Shown here in pieces: positions 16,664 through 24,204 of a DNA stretch of 64,000 nucleotides. How positions within the stretch are numbered: position 1 is the stretch's first letter; the number at the start of each line of letters is the position of its first letter. A program made the translations under genes and the position numbers. The stretch spans positions 1-64,000 of the forward strand of contig CBDCGS010000003.1 in assembly GCA_965216915.1 (NCBI GenBank), in the 5' to 3' direction. The notes under the pieces are model-generated. The model did not search any database, was not told the DNA's origin, and saw only the letters and a program-made list of their open reading frames with translations. Origin of the DNA: CBDCGS01 sp965216915 (GTDB lineage: Bacteria; Pseudomonadota; Alphaproteobacteria; UBA828).

Positions 16664-17714
16664 TCCGTTGGCCGCTCGCCGCGTCGAAAAGATGCACGGC
16701 CCCGTCGCGCGGCTTGAACGCCAGGCGCTCGCCGGCTCGGACATGCACATGGCGCGGCACGCGCACCGAAAGCTCCTCGATGCCGGCGGCCTGGCAGAAC
16801 AAGAGCGAATCCGCGCCCATCGGTTCGATCAACGTCACCGTCGCTGGGATCGTCCCCGCGCCATCCCCATCGTGAATCAGCAGGTCCTCCGGCCGAATGC
16901 CGATGGTGAGCGCGCCCCGGGCGGGTGAGCCGACCTGAAGTGCCGCGCCGCCGTCGATTCGCACCTCGCCGGCATCGGCTCGGCCGGCGATCAGGTTCAT
17001 CGCAGGCGAGCCGATGAAGCCGGCGACGAACATGTTTGCCGGCTTTTCATAGAGCTGATCGGGCGCGCCGACCTGCTCGATCCGCCCGGCGCGGAGCACG
17101 ACGACCCGGTCCGCGAGGGTCATTGCCTCGACCTGATCGTGCGTCACATAGATCGAGGTACGCTGCATTTCTTGGTGAAGGCGCTTGATCACCGTGCGCA
17201 GGCGAACGCGTAGTTCGGCGTCGAGATTCGAAAGAGGTTCGTCGAACAGGAAGATCTGCGGATCGCGCACCAGCGCGCGGCCGATCGCGACACGCTGCCG
17301 CTGGCCGCCCGACATTTGTCGCGGCCGGCGCTTGAGCAGCTCCGTGATCTCCAGGCGCTCCGCCACCTCGCGCACCTTGGCATCGACGTCCTGCCGCGGC
17401 ACGCCGCGGATCCGCTGATTGAAGGCGAGATTGTCGTAGACGTTCATGTGCGGGTACAGCGCGTGGCTTTGGAAGACCATCGCGACGTCGCGGTTCTTCG
17501 GCGCGACGCCGTTCATGAGCGCACCGTCGATCATGACATCGCCCTCGGTTTGGCGTTCCAAGCCGGCGATGATGCGAAGAAGCGTCGACTTGCCGCTGCC
17601 CGACGGGCCAACCAGCACAACGAACTCGTTGTCATGGATCGTGAGATCGATGTCGGCGAGCGCGTGCACCGGTCCGAAACGCTTGGCGACATTCTCGATC
17701 CCGACCTCGGCCAT
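16656..17714 (-). CDS. sugar-type ABC transporter ATP-binding protein (UgpC/MalK class)
   Basis: Energises the importer encoded by 17724-21126. The 352 residues have Walker A GPSGSGKST, Q-loop MVFQSHALYPHM, signature MSGGQRQRVAIGRALV, Walker B IFLFDEPLSNLDAELR, H-loop YVTHDQ, and a C-terminal TOBE regulatory domain (about 235-350) ending ERLAFKPRDGAVHLFD, the layout of the MalK/UgpC class. It is the last gene of the operon, nine bases from permease 2, and overlaps the convergent DNA repair gene by eight bases. Confidence 0.94.
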   Translation of the reverse strand: MAEVGIENVAKRFGPVHALADIDLTIHDNEFVVLVGPSGSGKSTLLRIIAGLERQTEGDVMIDGALMNGVAPKNRDVAMVFQSHALYPHMNVYDNLAFNQRIRGVPRQDVDAKVREVAERLEITELLKRRPRQMSGGQRQRVAIGRALVRDPQIFLFDEPLSNLDAELRVRLRTVIKRLHQEMQRTSIYVTHDQVEAMTLADRVVVLRAGRIEQVGAPDQLYEKPANMFVAGFIGSPAMNLIAGRADAGEVRIDGGAALQVGSPARGALTIGIRPEDLLIHDGDGAGTIPATVTLIEPMGADSLLFCQAAGIEELSVRVPRHVHVRAGERLAFKPRDGAVHLFDAASGQRIN

Positions 17715-17723
17715 GGGACGCTC

Positions 17724-18590
17724 CTATTCGCGGATGACGCCGGCGAGATTGCCACGCGTGAGATAGCGTTCGAGCACGAACGCGATGATCACGAGCGGCA
17801 ACACCGAAACCAGGGCAGACGCGCTCAGGCTCCACCACGGCACCTTGTTCGAGTTGAGGATGACGATGGTGGGCGGCAGCATCTGGACTTTCGCGAAGGT
17901 CAGCGTGAGCGCGAAGAAGAAGTCGCTCCACGAGAAGATGATGCAGAGGAGGCCGGCCACGACCATGCCGGGCGCGCAGTTTGGCAGGATGATCCGATAG
18001 AACGCTTGGATCGGGTTGCAGCCATCAATCAGCGCCGCCTCGTCGAGCTCGATCGGGACGGTGTTGAAGAAATCCACCATGACCCAGACGACGATGGGCA
18101 GCAGCATCGCGACATAGACCAGGATCAGGCCAAGGTGGGTGTCGAGCAGACCCGTGAAGCGAAGCAGCAGGAAGTAGGGGATCGCGAGCACCGCCGGCGG
18201 CATGATGCGCTGCGAGATGAAGAAGAAGGTGATGTCATTGTTGCCGAGCGGGCCGGCGCGGAAGGTGAAGCGCGAGAGGGCGTAGGCCGCGAGCGTGCCG
18301 AGGACGAGCGCGATGCCGCTCGAGATCAGGCTTACCACGATGCTCGAAAGATAGGGGCCCTGCATGCTGATGCCGCCCGAGCTCGTGTCGCGGAAGAGCG
18401 CCGTCCAGCCCTCGAGGCTCGGCTCGTATTCCAGGAAGGGGATGTAGGTCGTTCCGGCGGTGACCCCCTGGTCGGACTTGAACGAGGTCGAAAGCGCCCA
18501 GAGAAAGGGTGCGATAACGAAGATCGCCCAGGCGATCAGCGCGCCATATTTGAGCGCGCTGTAGAGGTTCGCCTTCGCGCCGTCGCTCAT
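17724..18590 (-). CDS. carbohydrate ABC transporter permease (MalG-like)
   Basis: Inner-membrane permease with six predicted helices (288 residues). The conserved cytoplasmic EAA loop reads ELDEAALIDGCNPIQAFYRIILPNCAPG, the contact for the ATPase. The C-terminus ends YLTRGNLAGVIRE, close to the typical MalG ending. Start ATG 18590 overlaps the stop of permease 1 by four bases (ATGA), showing translational coupling. Together with 18587-19468 it forms the heteromeric channel. Confidence 0.93.
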   Translation of the reverse strand: MSDGAKANLYSALKYGALIAWAIFVIAPFLWALSTSFKSDQGVTAGTTYIPFLEYEPSLEGWTALFRDTSSGGISMQGPYLSSIVVSLISSGIALVLGTLAAYALSRFTFRAGPLGNNDITFFFISQRIMPPAVLAIPYFLLLRFTGLLDTHLGLILVYVAMLLPIVVWVMVDFFNTVPIELDEAALIDGCNPIQAFYRIILPNCAPGMVVAGLLCIIFSWSDFFFALTLTFAKVQMLPPTIVILNSNKVPWWSLSASALVSVLPLVIIAFVLERYLTRGNLAGVIRE

Positions 18591-19468
18591 ACGCGCACCG
18601 CCTGCTTGCCGATCATGGCGCGGCTGAGGAGGCGCGCGAACACGGTGAGCGCGACGATCATGATCAGGAGGTAGATGATCGAGAGCGAGGCCGTGTAGCC
18701 GATCTGAAACTCGCGGAGGCCCCGAATGTAGAGCAGGTAGCTCGTGGTCTCGGTGGACGAGCCGGGCCCGCCCGAGGTGAGCGCATAAATCGTTTCCATC
18801 AGCTTGGAGGATTCGATCAGGCGGATCACCAGCGCGCCAATGGTGATGGGCGCCATGAGCGGAAAGGTGACATGGACGAACGTGCGGACGGGGCCGGCGC
18901 CGTCGATCTGCGCCGCCTCGTAGGGCTCGCGCGGAAGCGACATGAGCCCCGCGAGGAGCAGGATGAACATGAACGAGGTCCACTGCCAAACGTCGATCAT
19001 GATCACCGCGATGAAGGCAGGTCCCGATTCCGAGAGCCACGGCACCGGTGGTATGCCGAACCAGCTCAGCACGTCATTGAAGGGCCCGAGTGTCTCGTGA
19101 AAGATCGTCTTCCAAACGACCGCCATGACGACGGGCGTGACGCACATCGGCACCAGAAAGAGCACCCGGAAGAAGCGGCCCGCCTTCACCTGTTTCCAGA
19201 GCAGCAGCGCGAGCGCGAAGCCGAGGACGTATTCGAGGAGCACGCAGAAGAACACCATCGTGTAGAGCGTGCCCATCGAATCCCAAAAGCGATCGTCTGC
19301 GAAGACGCGGGCATAGTTGTCCCAGCCGACGGAATCGAGGCCCGGATAGTTGACGTCCCAGCCCGAAAAGCTCAGCCGGACCGTGTAGATGAGCGGAAAC
19401 AGGATGATCGCGAGCAGCACGACGACGGCCGGCAGCAGAAAGACGTGCTTGTATCGCGAATCGAGCAT
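18587..19468 (-). CDS. carbohydrate ABC transporter permease (MalF-like)
   Basis: First permease of the importer; 293 residues, six predicted helices. N-terminus is a signal-anchor (FLLPAVVVLLAIILFPLIY); the EAA loop is SLPREPYEAAQIDGAGPVRTF. It lies between the binding-protein gene and permease 2. The 89-base gap to the binding-protein gene contains a strong hairpin followed by a T-rich stretch, likely setting lower expression of the membrane parts than of the binding protein. Confidence 0.93.
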   Translation of the reverse strand: MLDSRYKHVFLLPAVVVLLAIILFPLIYTVRLSFSGWDVNYPGLDSVGWDNYARVFADDRFWDSMGTLYTMVFFCVLLEYVLGFALALLLWKQVKAGRFFRVLFLVPMCVTPVVMAVVWKTIFHETLGPFNDVLSWFGIPPVPWLSESGPAFIAVIMIDVWQWTSFMFILLLAGLMSLPREPYEAAQIDGAGPVRTFVHVTFPLMAPITIGALVIRLIESSKLMETIYALTSGGPGSSTETTSYLLYIRGLREFQIGYTASLSIIYLLIMIVALTVFARLLSRAMIGKQAVRV

Positions 19469-19485
19469 GGCAACGGGGAAAGAAA

Positions 19486-19514
19486 GGGCCGGCGGGACGC
19501 GTCCCCGCCGGCCC
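19486..19514 (-). terminator. intercistronic terminator-like hairpin after the binding-protein gene
   Basis: On the minus-strand transcript, an 11-base perfect stem (GGGCCGGCGGG with CCCGCCGGCCC) is followed directly by TTTCTTTCCCC. It sits between the binding-protein stop (19558) and the permease start (19468). This is the form of a partial intrinsic terminator or an mRNA-stabilising hairpin that raises the ratio of binding protein to permease. Confidence 0.65.
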
Positions 19515-19557
19515 CGGTCTCAGGTGGGAGCGATCGTCGATCCCGAAGGTTCGACGG

Positions 19558-21126
19558 CTATTTGACGGCGCTCAAGGGGACGTTGTCCTCGAGAGCGACC
19601 ACGTTTTTGTAGGCCTCGCGCACCACGTCGACGCCGATCCGCTCGGTGATCCGCGTCCACTCGGCCGCGGCTTCGTCGAGCGCATCCTGCGCCGACATCT
19701 CACCCGCCATGGCCTTGGCGACGCTCGCCATCATCGCGGTGTAGTACTGGTTCACACCGGGCACACGCAGGTCGAACACGCGGTTGGTGCTGGTGTCCAT
19801 GCTCTTCAGCATGTCGGTGAAGCTCACCGCGACGGCACGATCCCAGCCTGCCTCGTTCTCCCAGAATTCGGGCTCCATGTGACCCTTGCGGAACGGATTG
19901 ACGCCAAAGCGTCCGATCAGGAGGTCGTGGTTCGTGTTGCCGTAGTTCGAGAAGAAGCAGAACCAGTCAAGCGCCATGTCGGGCTCTTCGGTGTATTTCG
20001 AGACACCCGCGCCCCAACCCCATGTGACGTAGGGTGCGACGCTCGGGGTCTCGAACTCGTCCCACTGGTTGGTCGAGCGGTTCCAGACCTTGTGCGCGCC
20101 CATCGATGCGCCGATCGGCGTGCCGACGCGGATCTTGTTGCGGATCGGCGAATCGGGTTGCATGGCTTGGATGAAGGCGTCGTCCCAGGTGACGCTCATC
20201 AACGACTGGCCGCCGCCCCACGAGAAAATCTCGTCGCCGATGCCGAAGTTGATGCCGCCCGGCGGCATGTAGTCGAGCGCCGCGACCCACATCTCGAGGC
20301 CCTTGACGAAGCCCGGATTGTTGATCTGCGGGGTCATCGTCTCGAGGTCGAACCAGAAGCCGCCCTTGACGTTCGGATTCTTGGCGTAGGAGGCGACCCG
20401 CGTGATGAAGTTGGCGAACGCGACATCGTCGCGCTTGACGATCTCGGTCGAGCCATACTCCAGCTCGCCGTCGCCATCCCAATCCCAGCCGTTGAAGAAG
20501 GTTGCGACCTCGGCATATTCCTCCCAGGTCGTCGGAACCGTGAGATCGCGGCCGTACTGCTCCTTGAACTTCGCCTGATTCTCGGCGTCCTCGAACGGCG
20601 GCAGCACGTATTTGAAATAGTTCCGGTCGCCGTCGAAGGTGTATTGCAGGCGCTGGCCGTTCCAGCTCGCGACGCCCTTGTAGGCGTCGGTCACTTCCTG
20701 CATCTCGGGCACGTCGAGATATTTCTGCGGGATGGGTAGCAGATGTGGTGCCCAGTCGCCGATCCAGTACGAGCCGCCATAGACGATGTCGTAGACATGC
20801 TGGCCGGTCTGGAACGGAATCATGACCTTCTGGTAGAGCTCGCCGAAGGGCGCGTGGACGACATTCACCTTGCCGCCGGTCAGCTCCTCGAATTGTTTGG
20901 AATGCAGCGCGACGGGCTCACCCATCACGGGCACGGCGTGGGTGAGGATGGTGATCTCGTGCCCCGAATAGTCCTTCGCGTCGATCGACGCATAAGAGCA
21001 GGGACCCGGAACATCCTCTTTGATGCCGTACTTCGCGACATAGTCGGTCTCGGCAAACGCCGGTGCGGTGGTCAGAGCCCCGAAGGCCATGGCCGTTCCG
21101 GTGGCTAACAATGCCTTGAGATGCAT
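19558..21126 (-). CDS. ABC transporter substrate-binding protein (sugar/polyol type)
   Basis: Periplasmic binding protein of the importer at 16656-21126. The 522-residue precursor has a clear signal peptide (KALLATGTAMAFGALTTAP, cleavage after AFA) and the cluster B (family 1) pattern with ITILTHAVP near the N-terminus, QFEELTGGKVNVV, and WEEYAEVATFFNG. It is about 100 residues longer than MalE-like proteins. Start ATG 21126 has GGGGGA upstream. Tryptophan/tyrosine-rich stretches suggest a polyol or sugar ligand, but the ligand cannot be read directly. It is divergent from pxpB. Confidence 0.9.
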   Translation of the reverse strand: MHLKALLATGTAMAFGALTTAPAFAETDYVAKYGIKEDVPGPCSYASIDAKDYSGHEITILTHAVPVMGEPVALHSKQFEELTGGKVNVVHAPFGELYQKVMIPFQTGQHVYDIVYGGSYWIGDWAPHLLPIPQKYLDVPEMQEVTDAYKGVASWNGQRLQYTFDGDRNYFKYVLPPFEDAENQAKFKEQYGRDLTVPTTWEEYAEVATFFNGWDWDGDGELEYGSTEIVKRDDVAFANFITRVASYAKNPNVKGGFWFDLETMTPQINNPGFVKGLEMWVAALDYMPPGGINFGIGDEIFSWGGGQSLMSVTWDDAFIQAMQPDSPIRNKIRVGTPIGASMGAHKVWNRSTNQWDEFETPSVAPYVTWGWGAGVSKYTEEPDMALDWFCFFSNYGNTNHDLLIGRFGVNPFRKGHMEPEFWENEAGWDRAVAVSFTDMLKSMDTSTNRVFDLRVPGVNQYYTAMMASVAKAMAGEMSAQDALDEAAAEWTRITERIGVDVVREAYKNVVALEDNVPLSAVK

Positions 21127-21158
21127 GGTGCAATCCCCCTGTTTCGTTGGCGCCAAAA

Positions 21159-21177
21159 ACGCGGGTAGTGCCCGCGT
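21159..21177. promoter_or_regulatory. terminator-like hairpin in the divergent leader region
   Basis: A seven-base perfect stem (ACGCGGG/CCCGCGT, five-base loop) lies 33 bases upstream of the binding-protein start. Read on the minus strand it runs straight into TTTTTGG; read on the plus strand it is followed six bases later by six Ts. It therefore resembles a bidirectional terminator placed in the 5' leaders of both divergent genes, possibly an attenuator for the ABC operon. Confidence 0.45.
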
Positions 21178-21263
21178 CACATGTTTTTTCTCGAGCCTCA
21201 GTATGTGTCATGAATGTCGAGGCGTGCAACCGAGCGCGCCGTGTCTACGAAGGAGGGGGCGCG

Positions 21264-22133
21264 ATGATCTTCGATGAGCCCGTGTTCAATCCCGGCGGGG
21301 ACCGTTTCATCGAGATGGAGCTCGGCGACGAGATGAGCTTCGATCTCAACTTCCTCGTGCATAGCGTCTCCCGCCTGATCCGCGAGAGCGAAACCGCCGG
21401 CATCATCGAAATCGTGCCCGAGCTCACCTCCATCATGATCTCCTACGATTTCGAGGTGATCGGCTACGACGACGTGGTGCGGGAGATGACCGCGCTCTTC
21501 CATGCGGTCGGCGCGCTCGACGGGCTCGAGCTCGACAGCCGCATCTTCTATCTGCCGATCCACTATTTCGATCCGTGGACCCGCGCGTGCTACGACGACT
21601 ACTGCGCCAAGATCGAGCAGAAGGAGTGGGACCCCGAGGTGCTGGTGCGGCTGAACGGGCTCTCGGGCCTGGATCAGCTGGCCCAAGTTCATTCCGGCAC
21701 CGACTATTGGGTTGCGGCGCTCGGTTTCTATCCCGGTCTTGTTTCGCTGATGCCGCTCGATCCGCGCTGCCAGCTCACGGCGCCCAAATACAACCCGCCG
21801 CGCACCTGGACCCATAAGGGCACGATCGGCGTCGGCGGCGGGCTCGTCTCGATCTACCCGGACCGCACGCCGGGCGGCTACCAGATGATCGCGCGCACGC
21901 CGGTGCCGATCTGGGATCCGGAACAGCGGCTCCGCGCGTTCTCGGAGAGCCTCGCTCTCTTCCGCGCGGGCGATCGGGTGCGTTTCGTGCCGGCGACGCG
22001 GGAGGAGTACGACTATGTCGCGCGCAAGGTGGAGGCCGGTGATTATCTCCACAATGTCGCGGAGTATCAGCGCTTCTCGATCGGCAACTATCACCGCTGG
22101 CTCGCCGGCATCGACGCCACCGAGCGCTTCTAG
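21264..22133 (+). CDS. pxpB: 5-oxoprolinase subunit B / allophanate hydrolase subunit 1-like
   Basis: Carboxyltransferase-subdomain protein (KipI/AHS1 fold). In the PxpABC complex it helps ATP-dependent opening of 5-oxoproline to glutamate; related proteins serve urea amidolyase. The 289 residues contain the family blocks SRLIRESETAGIIEIVPELTS region, the GFYPGLVSLMPLDPR segment and VGGGLVSIYPDRTPGGYQMIARTPV. An AAGGAGGGGG ribosome site eight bases before ATG 21264 fixes the start. pxpC follows after nine bases. No pxpA (LamB/YcsF) gene is present nearby, so the true substrate may differ. Confidence 0.82.
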   Translation: MIFDEPVFNPGGDRFIEMELGDEMSFDLNFLVHSVSRLIRESETAGIIEIVPELTSIMISYDFEVIGYDDVVREMTALFHAVGALDGLELDSRIFYLPIHYFDPWTRACYDDYCAKIEQKEWDPEVLVRLNGLSGLDQLAQVHSGTDYWVAALGFYPGLVSLMPLDPRCQLTAPKYNPPRTWTHKGTIGVGGGLVSIYPDRTPGGYQMIARTPVPIWDPEQRLRAFSESLALFRAGDRVRFVPATREEYDYVARKVEAGDYLHNVAEYQRFSIGNYHRWLAGIDATERF

Positions 22134-22142
22134 GAGGGCACG

Positions 22143-23120
22143 ATGCTGGAGGTGATCAAGCCCGGTCTCGAGACCACGATACAGGACGATCCGGGGCGCA
22201 TCGGCTACTGGGAGCAGGGCTTCCCGTTTTCCGGCCCGATGGACTTCTGGTCGTTTCGGCTCGCGAACCGCTTGGTGGGCAATGGCCCCGATGCTGCGGG
22301 GCTGGAATGCCAGTTCACCGGCCCGGTGCTGCGGCTTGGGCGCGACACCACCATTGCCGTGACCGGCGCCGACATGGCGCCGACGCTGGACGAAACGCCG
22401 GTGCCGATGTGGCAGAACGTGGCCGCGCGGGCCGGCCAAACGCTCACGCTGAGCTATGCGCGCCGGGGCGCCCGCGCCTACCTCGCGGTGGCCGGCGGCA
22501 TCGCGACGCCACCGGTGCTCGGCTCGCGCGCAACGTTTCACCAGGCCGGCATTGGCGGCATCGAGGGCCATGCGCTGAAGGCCGGCCAGACGCTGCCGCT
22601 CGGCGACGGCACCGGAACGCCCGCCCAGCGCGTGAAGGAAGCATGCCGGCCGCCGATCGACGGCGCACGCCGTTGGGAGATCGAGGTGGTGCCTGGTCCC
22701 AACGACGATTGGATCGACGAAGCCGGCCATGCGCGGTTCCTTGCCAGCGATTGGACGGTGCAGACGCGCAGCAACCGCACGGGCATCCGGCTCGACGGTC
22801 CCGCGTGGACGTTCGCGGAGCGCGCCACAAACAAACGGCCGGAGCATGGCGAGCACCCGTCGAACATTCTCGACCACGGCTACCCGGTCGGCGCCGTCAA
22901 CCTGTGCGGCCAAACCCCGATCATCCTCGTGAACGACGGGCCGAGCACGGGCGGCTTCATCAATCCCTACACCGTGCCCTCGGCGGCGTTCTGGAAGCTC
23001 GCACAGTCGAAACCTGGCGACATCTACCGCTTCGTCGCGATCGATCTCGCACGGGCCCAGGCGCTCCGGCGGGAGATCAATCGGCGCTGCGGCGAGGAGG
23101 CGATCGAGGCGGTTCGCTAG
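22143..23120 (+). CDS. pxpC: 5-oxoprolinase subunit C / biotin-dependent carboxyltransferase-like
   Basis: AHS2/KipA-type partner of the preceding gene. The 325-residue product shows LEVIKPGLETTIQDDPGR, the GFPFSGPMD core, the FTGPVLRL block, GARAYLAVAGGI with the following GSRAT, the VQTRSNRTGIRLDGP block, and the late conserved NDGPSTGGFINPYTV. Nine bases separate it from pxpB and the two chains presumably form one complex. Location beside a sugar-type ABC operon suggests the substrate could be an imported lactam, urea or guanidino compound, but this is only context. Confidence 0.83.
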   Translation: MLEVIKPGLETTIQDDPGRIGYWEQGFPFSGPMDFWSFRLANRLVGNGPDAAGLECQFTGPVLRLGRDTTIAVTGADMAPTLDETPVPMWQNVAARAGQTLTLSYARRGARAYLAVAGGIATPPVLGSRATFHQAGIGGIEGHALKAGQTLPLGDGTGTPAQRVKEACRPPIDGARRWEIEVVPGPNDDWIDEAGHARFLASDWTVQTRSNRTGIRLDGPAWTFAERATNKRPEHGEHPSNILDHGYPVGAVNLCGQTPIILVNDGPSTGGFINPYTVPSAAFWKLAQSKPGDIYRFVAIDLARAQALRREINRRCGEEAIEAVR

Positions 23121-23126
23121 CGGCGC

Positions 23127-24134
23127 CTAGCCCGATGTCGCGCGGGAGCCTCTGAGACGGCGGGCTGCGCCGGCGTTGATCAGCGCGATGCTGCCGACCA
23201 GCAGCGCGACCGCGCCCCACACCCAATGGCTGAGCGGGTCATCGAAGATGATGCTTGCCCAGAAGAGACCGGCAGCGACGACGACGTAATTCATCTGCGC
23301 GAAGAAGAGCCCGCCCGCGCGGCGCACGATCTCGAAGAAGCACGAATAGGTGATGGCCTGCGACGCGCCGGCCCAGACCATCGCCCACGCGCCGTCGGCG
23401 GCGACGTCCGTTGGGAGCACCAGGCCGTCATAGCCGAGCATCGTGAAGAACAGCAGGATGGCCGCGATGCTCATCGCGCCCGCCGCGAGGGAGACCGCGC
23501 TTGCGTCAGCCGGGCTCATCAAGGCGCCGAACACGTTGTTGACCGCCGCAGAGGCCGGCACCAACAGCGCGAACACCACCCACCAGGCGAGGCCGGCGAT
23601 CGGCAGGCTTTCCGTCGGGAGGATGATCATCAGAATGGCGCCGAAGCCGAGCAGCACGCCGCCGACACTGAGCACGAGCAACTTTTCGGTGCGGATCGCG
23701 ACGGCGAGCATGTAAGTGGCGGCGGGTATGAGCGCGATGATCAGCGTGAGCACGCCCGGCGAGAGCTTGTCGGCGACGGTGACCAGTGCGAGCAGCGGCC
23801 CCAGCACGCCGGCCACGGCCACGAGGGCGAAGACGCGGAGGTTGGTGGCGTTGAGGCGTGGCAACTTGGAAAAGACGGCCGAGCCGATCAGAAGCAGCAT
23901 GGCCGCCGTCAGGATTTGCCAGAACGCGTAGGAGATGAACGGAAAGCCACTGTCGACGGCGATCTTGTTGGCCGATGGCAGGCTGCCGTAGGAAATGCCG
24001 CCAACGACCAATAGGATCGTCGGCAAGACGAGCGATTTCTTCGCGGTGCGGTCTTTCGGGTCCGTCACGCCCTGGTCCTTGTGCGGCTCGGCGAGAGCCT
24101 GACCCGTCCGCACGGCCTTGTCCATGAGAGACAT
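23127..24134 (-). CDS. DMT (EamA) family transporter
   Basis: Ten-helix drug/metabolite transporter superfamily member, 335 residues. After a ~30-residue polar N-terminus come two EamA repeats (about 35-160 and 175-320): LVLPTILLVVGGISYGSLPSAN begins the first and the second closes with WASIIFDDPLSHWVWGAVALLVGS. DMT proteins export amino acids, nucleobases or small metabolites; the substrate here is unknown. It converges on pxpC with six bases between stops. Confidence 0.87.
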   Translation of the reverse strand: MSLMDKAVRTGQALAEPHKDQGVTDPKDRTAKKSLVLPTILLVVGGISYGSLPSANKIAVDSGFPFISYAFWQILTAAMLLLIGSAVFSKLPRLNATNLRVFALVAVAGVLGPLLALVTVADKLSPGVLTLIIALIPAATYMLAVAIRTEKLLVLSVGGVLLGFGAILMIILPTESLPIAGLAWWVVFALLVPASAAVNNVFGALMSPADASAVSLAAGAMSIAAILLFFTMLGYDGLVLPTDVAADGAWAMVWAGASQAITYSCFFEIVRRAGGLFFAQMNYVVVAAGLFWASIIFDDPLSHWVWGAVALLVGSIALINAGAARRLRGSRATSG

Positions 24135-24204
24135 CGCGTGGGCGCCGGTTGCTGGGCTATCCTCGGACGAGCCCGTGGGCGTGGATCGAAGAGGGGGTGA
24201 CGAC

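Noticed and set aside
17316..18674. 452-codon plus-strand frame
   Set aside because: Antisense to the ABC ATPase and permease genes; dominated by charged residues with no recognisable domain.
21198..22913. 571-codon minus-strand frame
   Set aside because: Antisense to pxpB and pxpC, which have clear motifs and ribosome sites; composition is that of a GC-rich shadow.
24118..24204. Upstream extension of the molybdenum hydroxylase gene
   Set aside because: It overlaps the divergent transporter start, is not family-like, and the GTG at 24205 has a good ribosome site.
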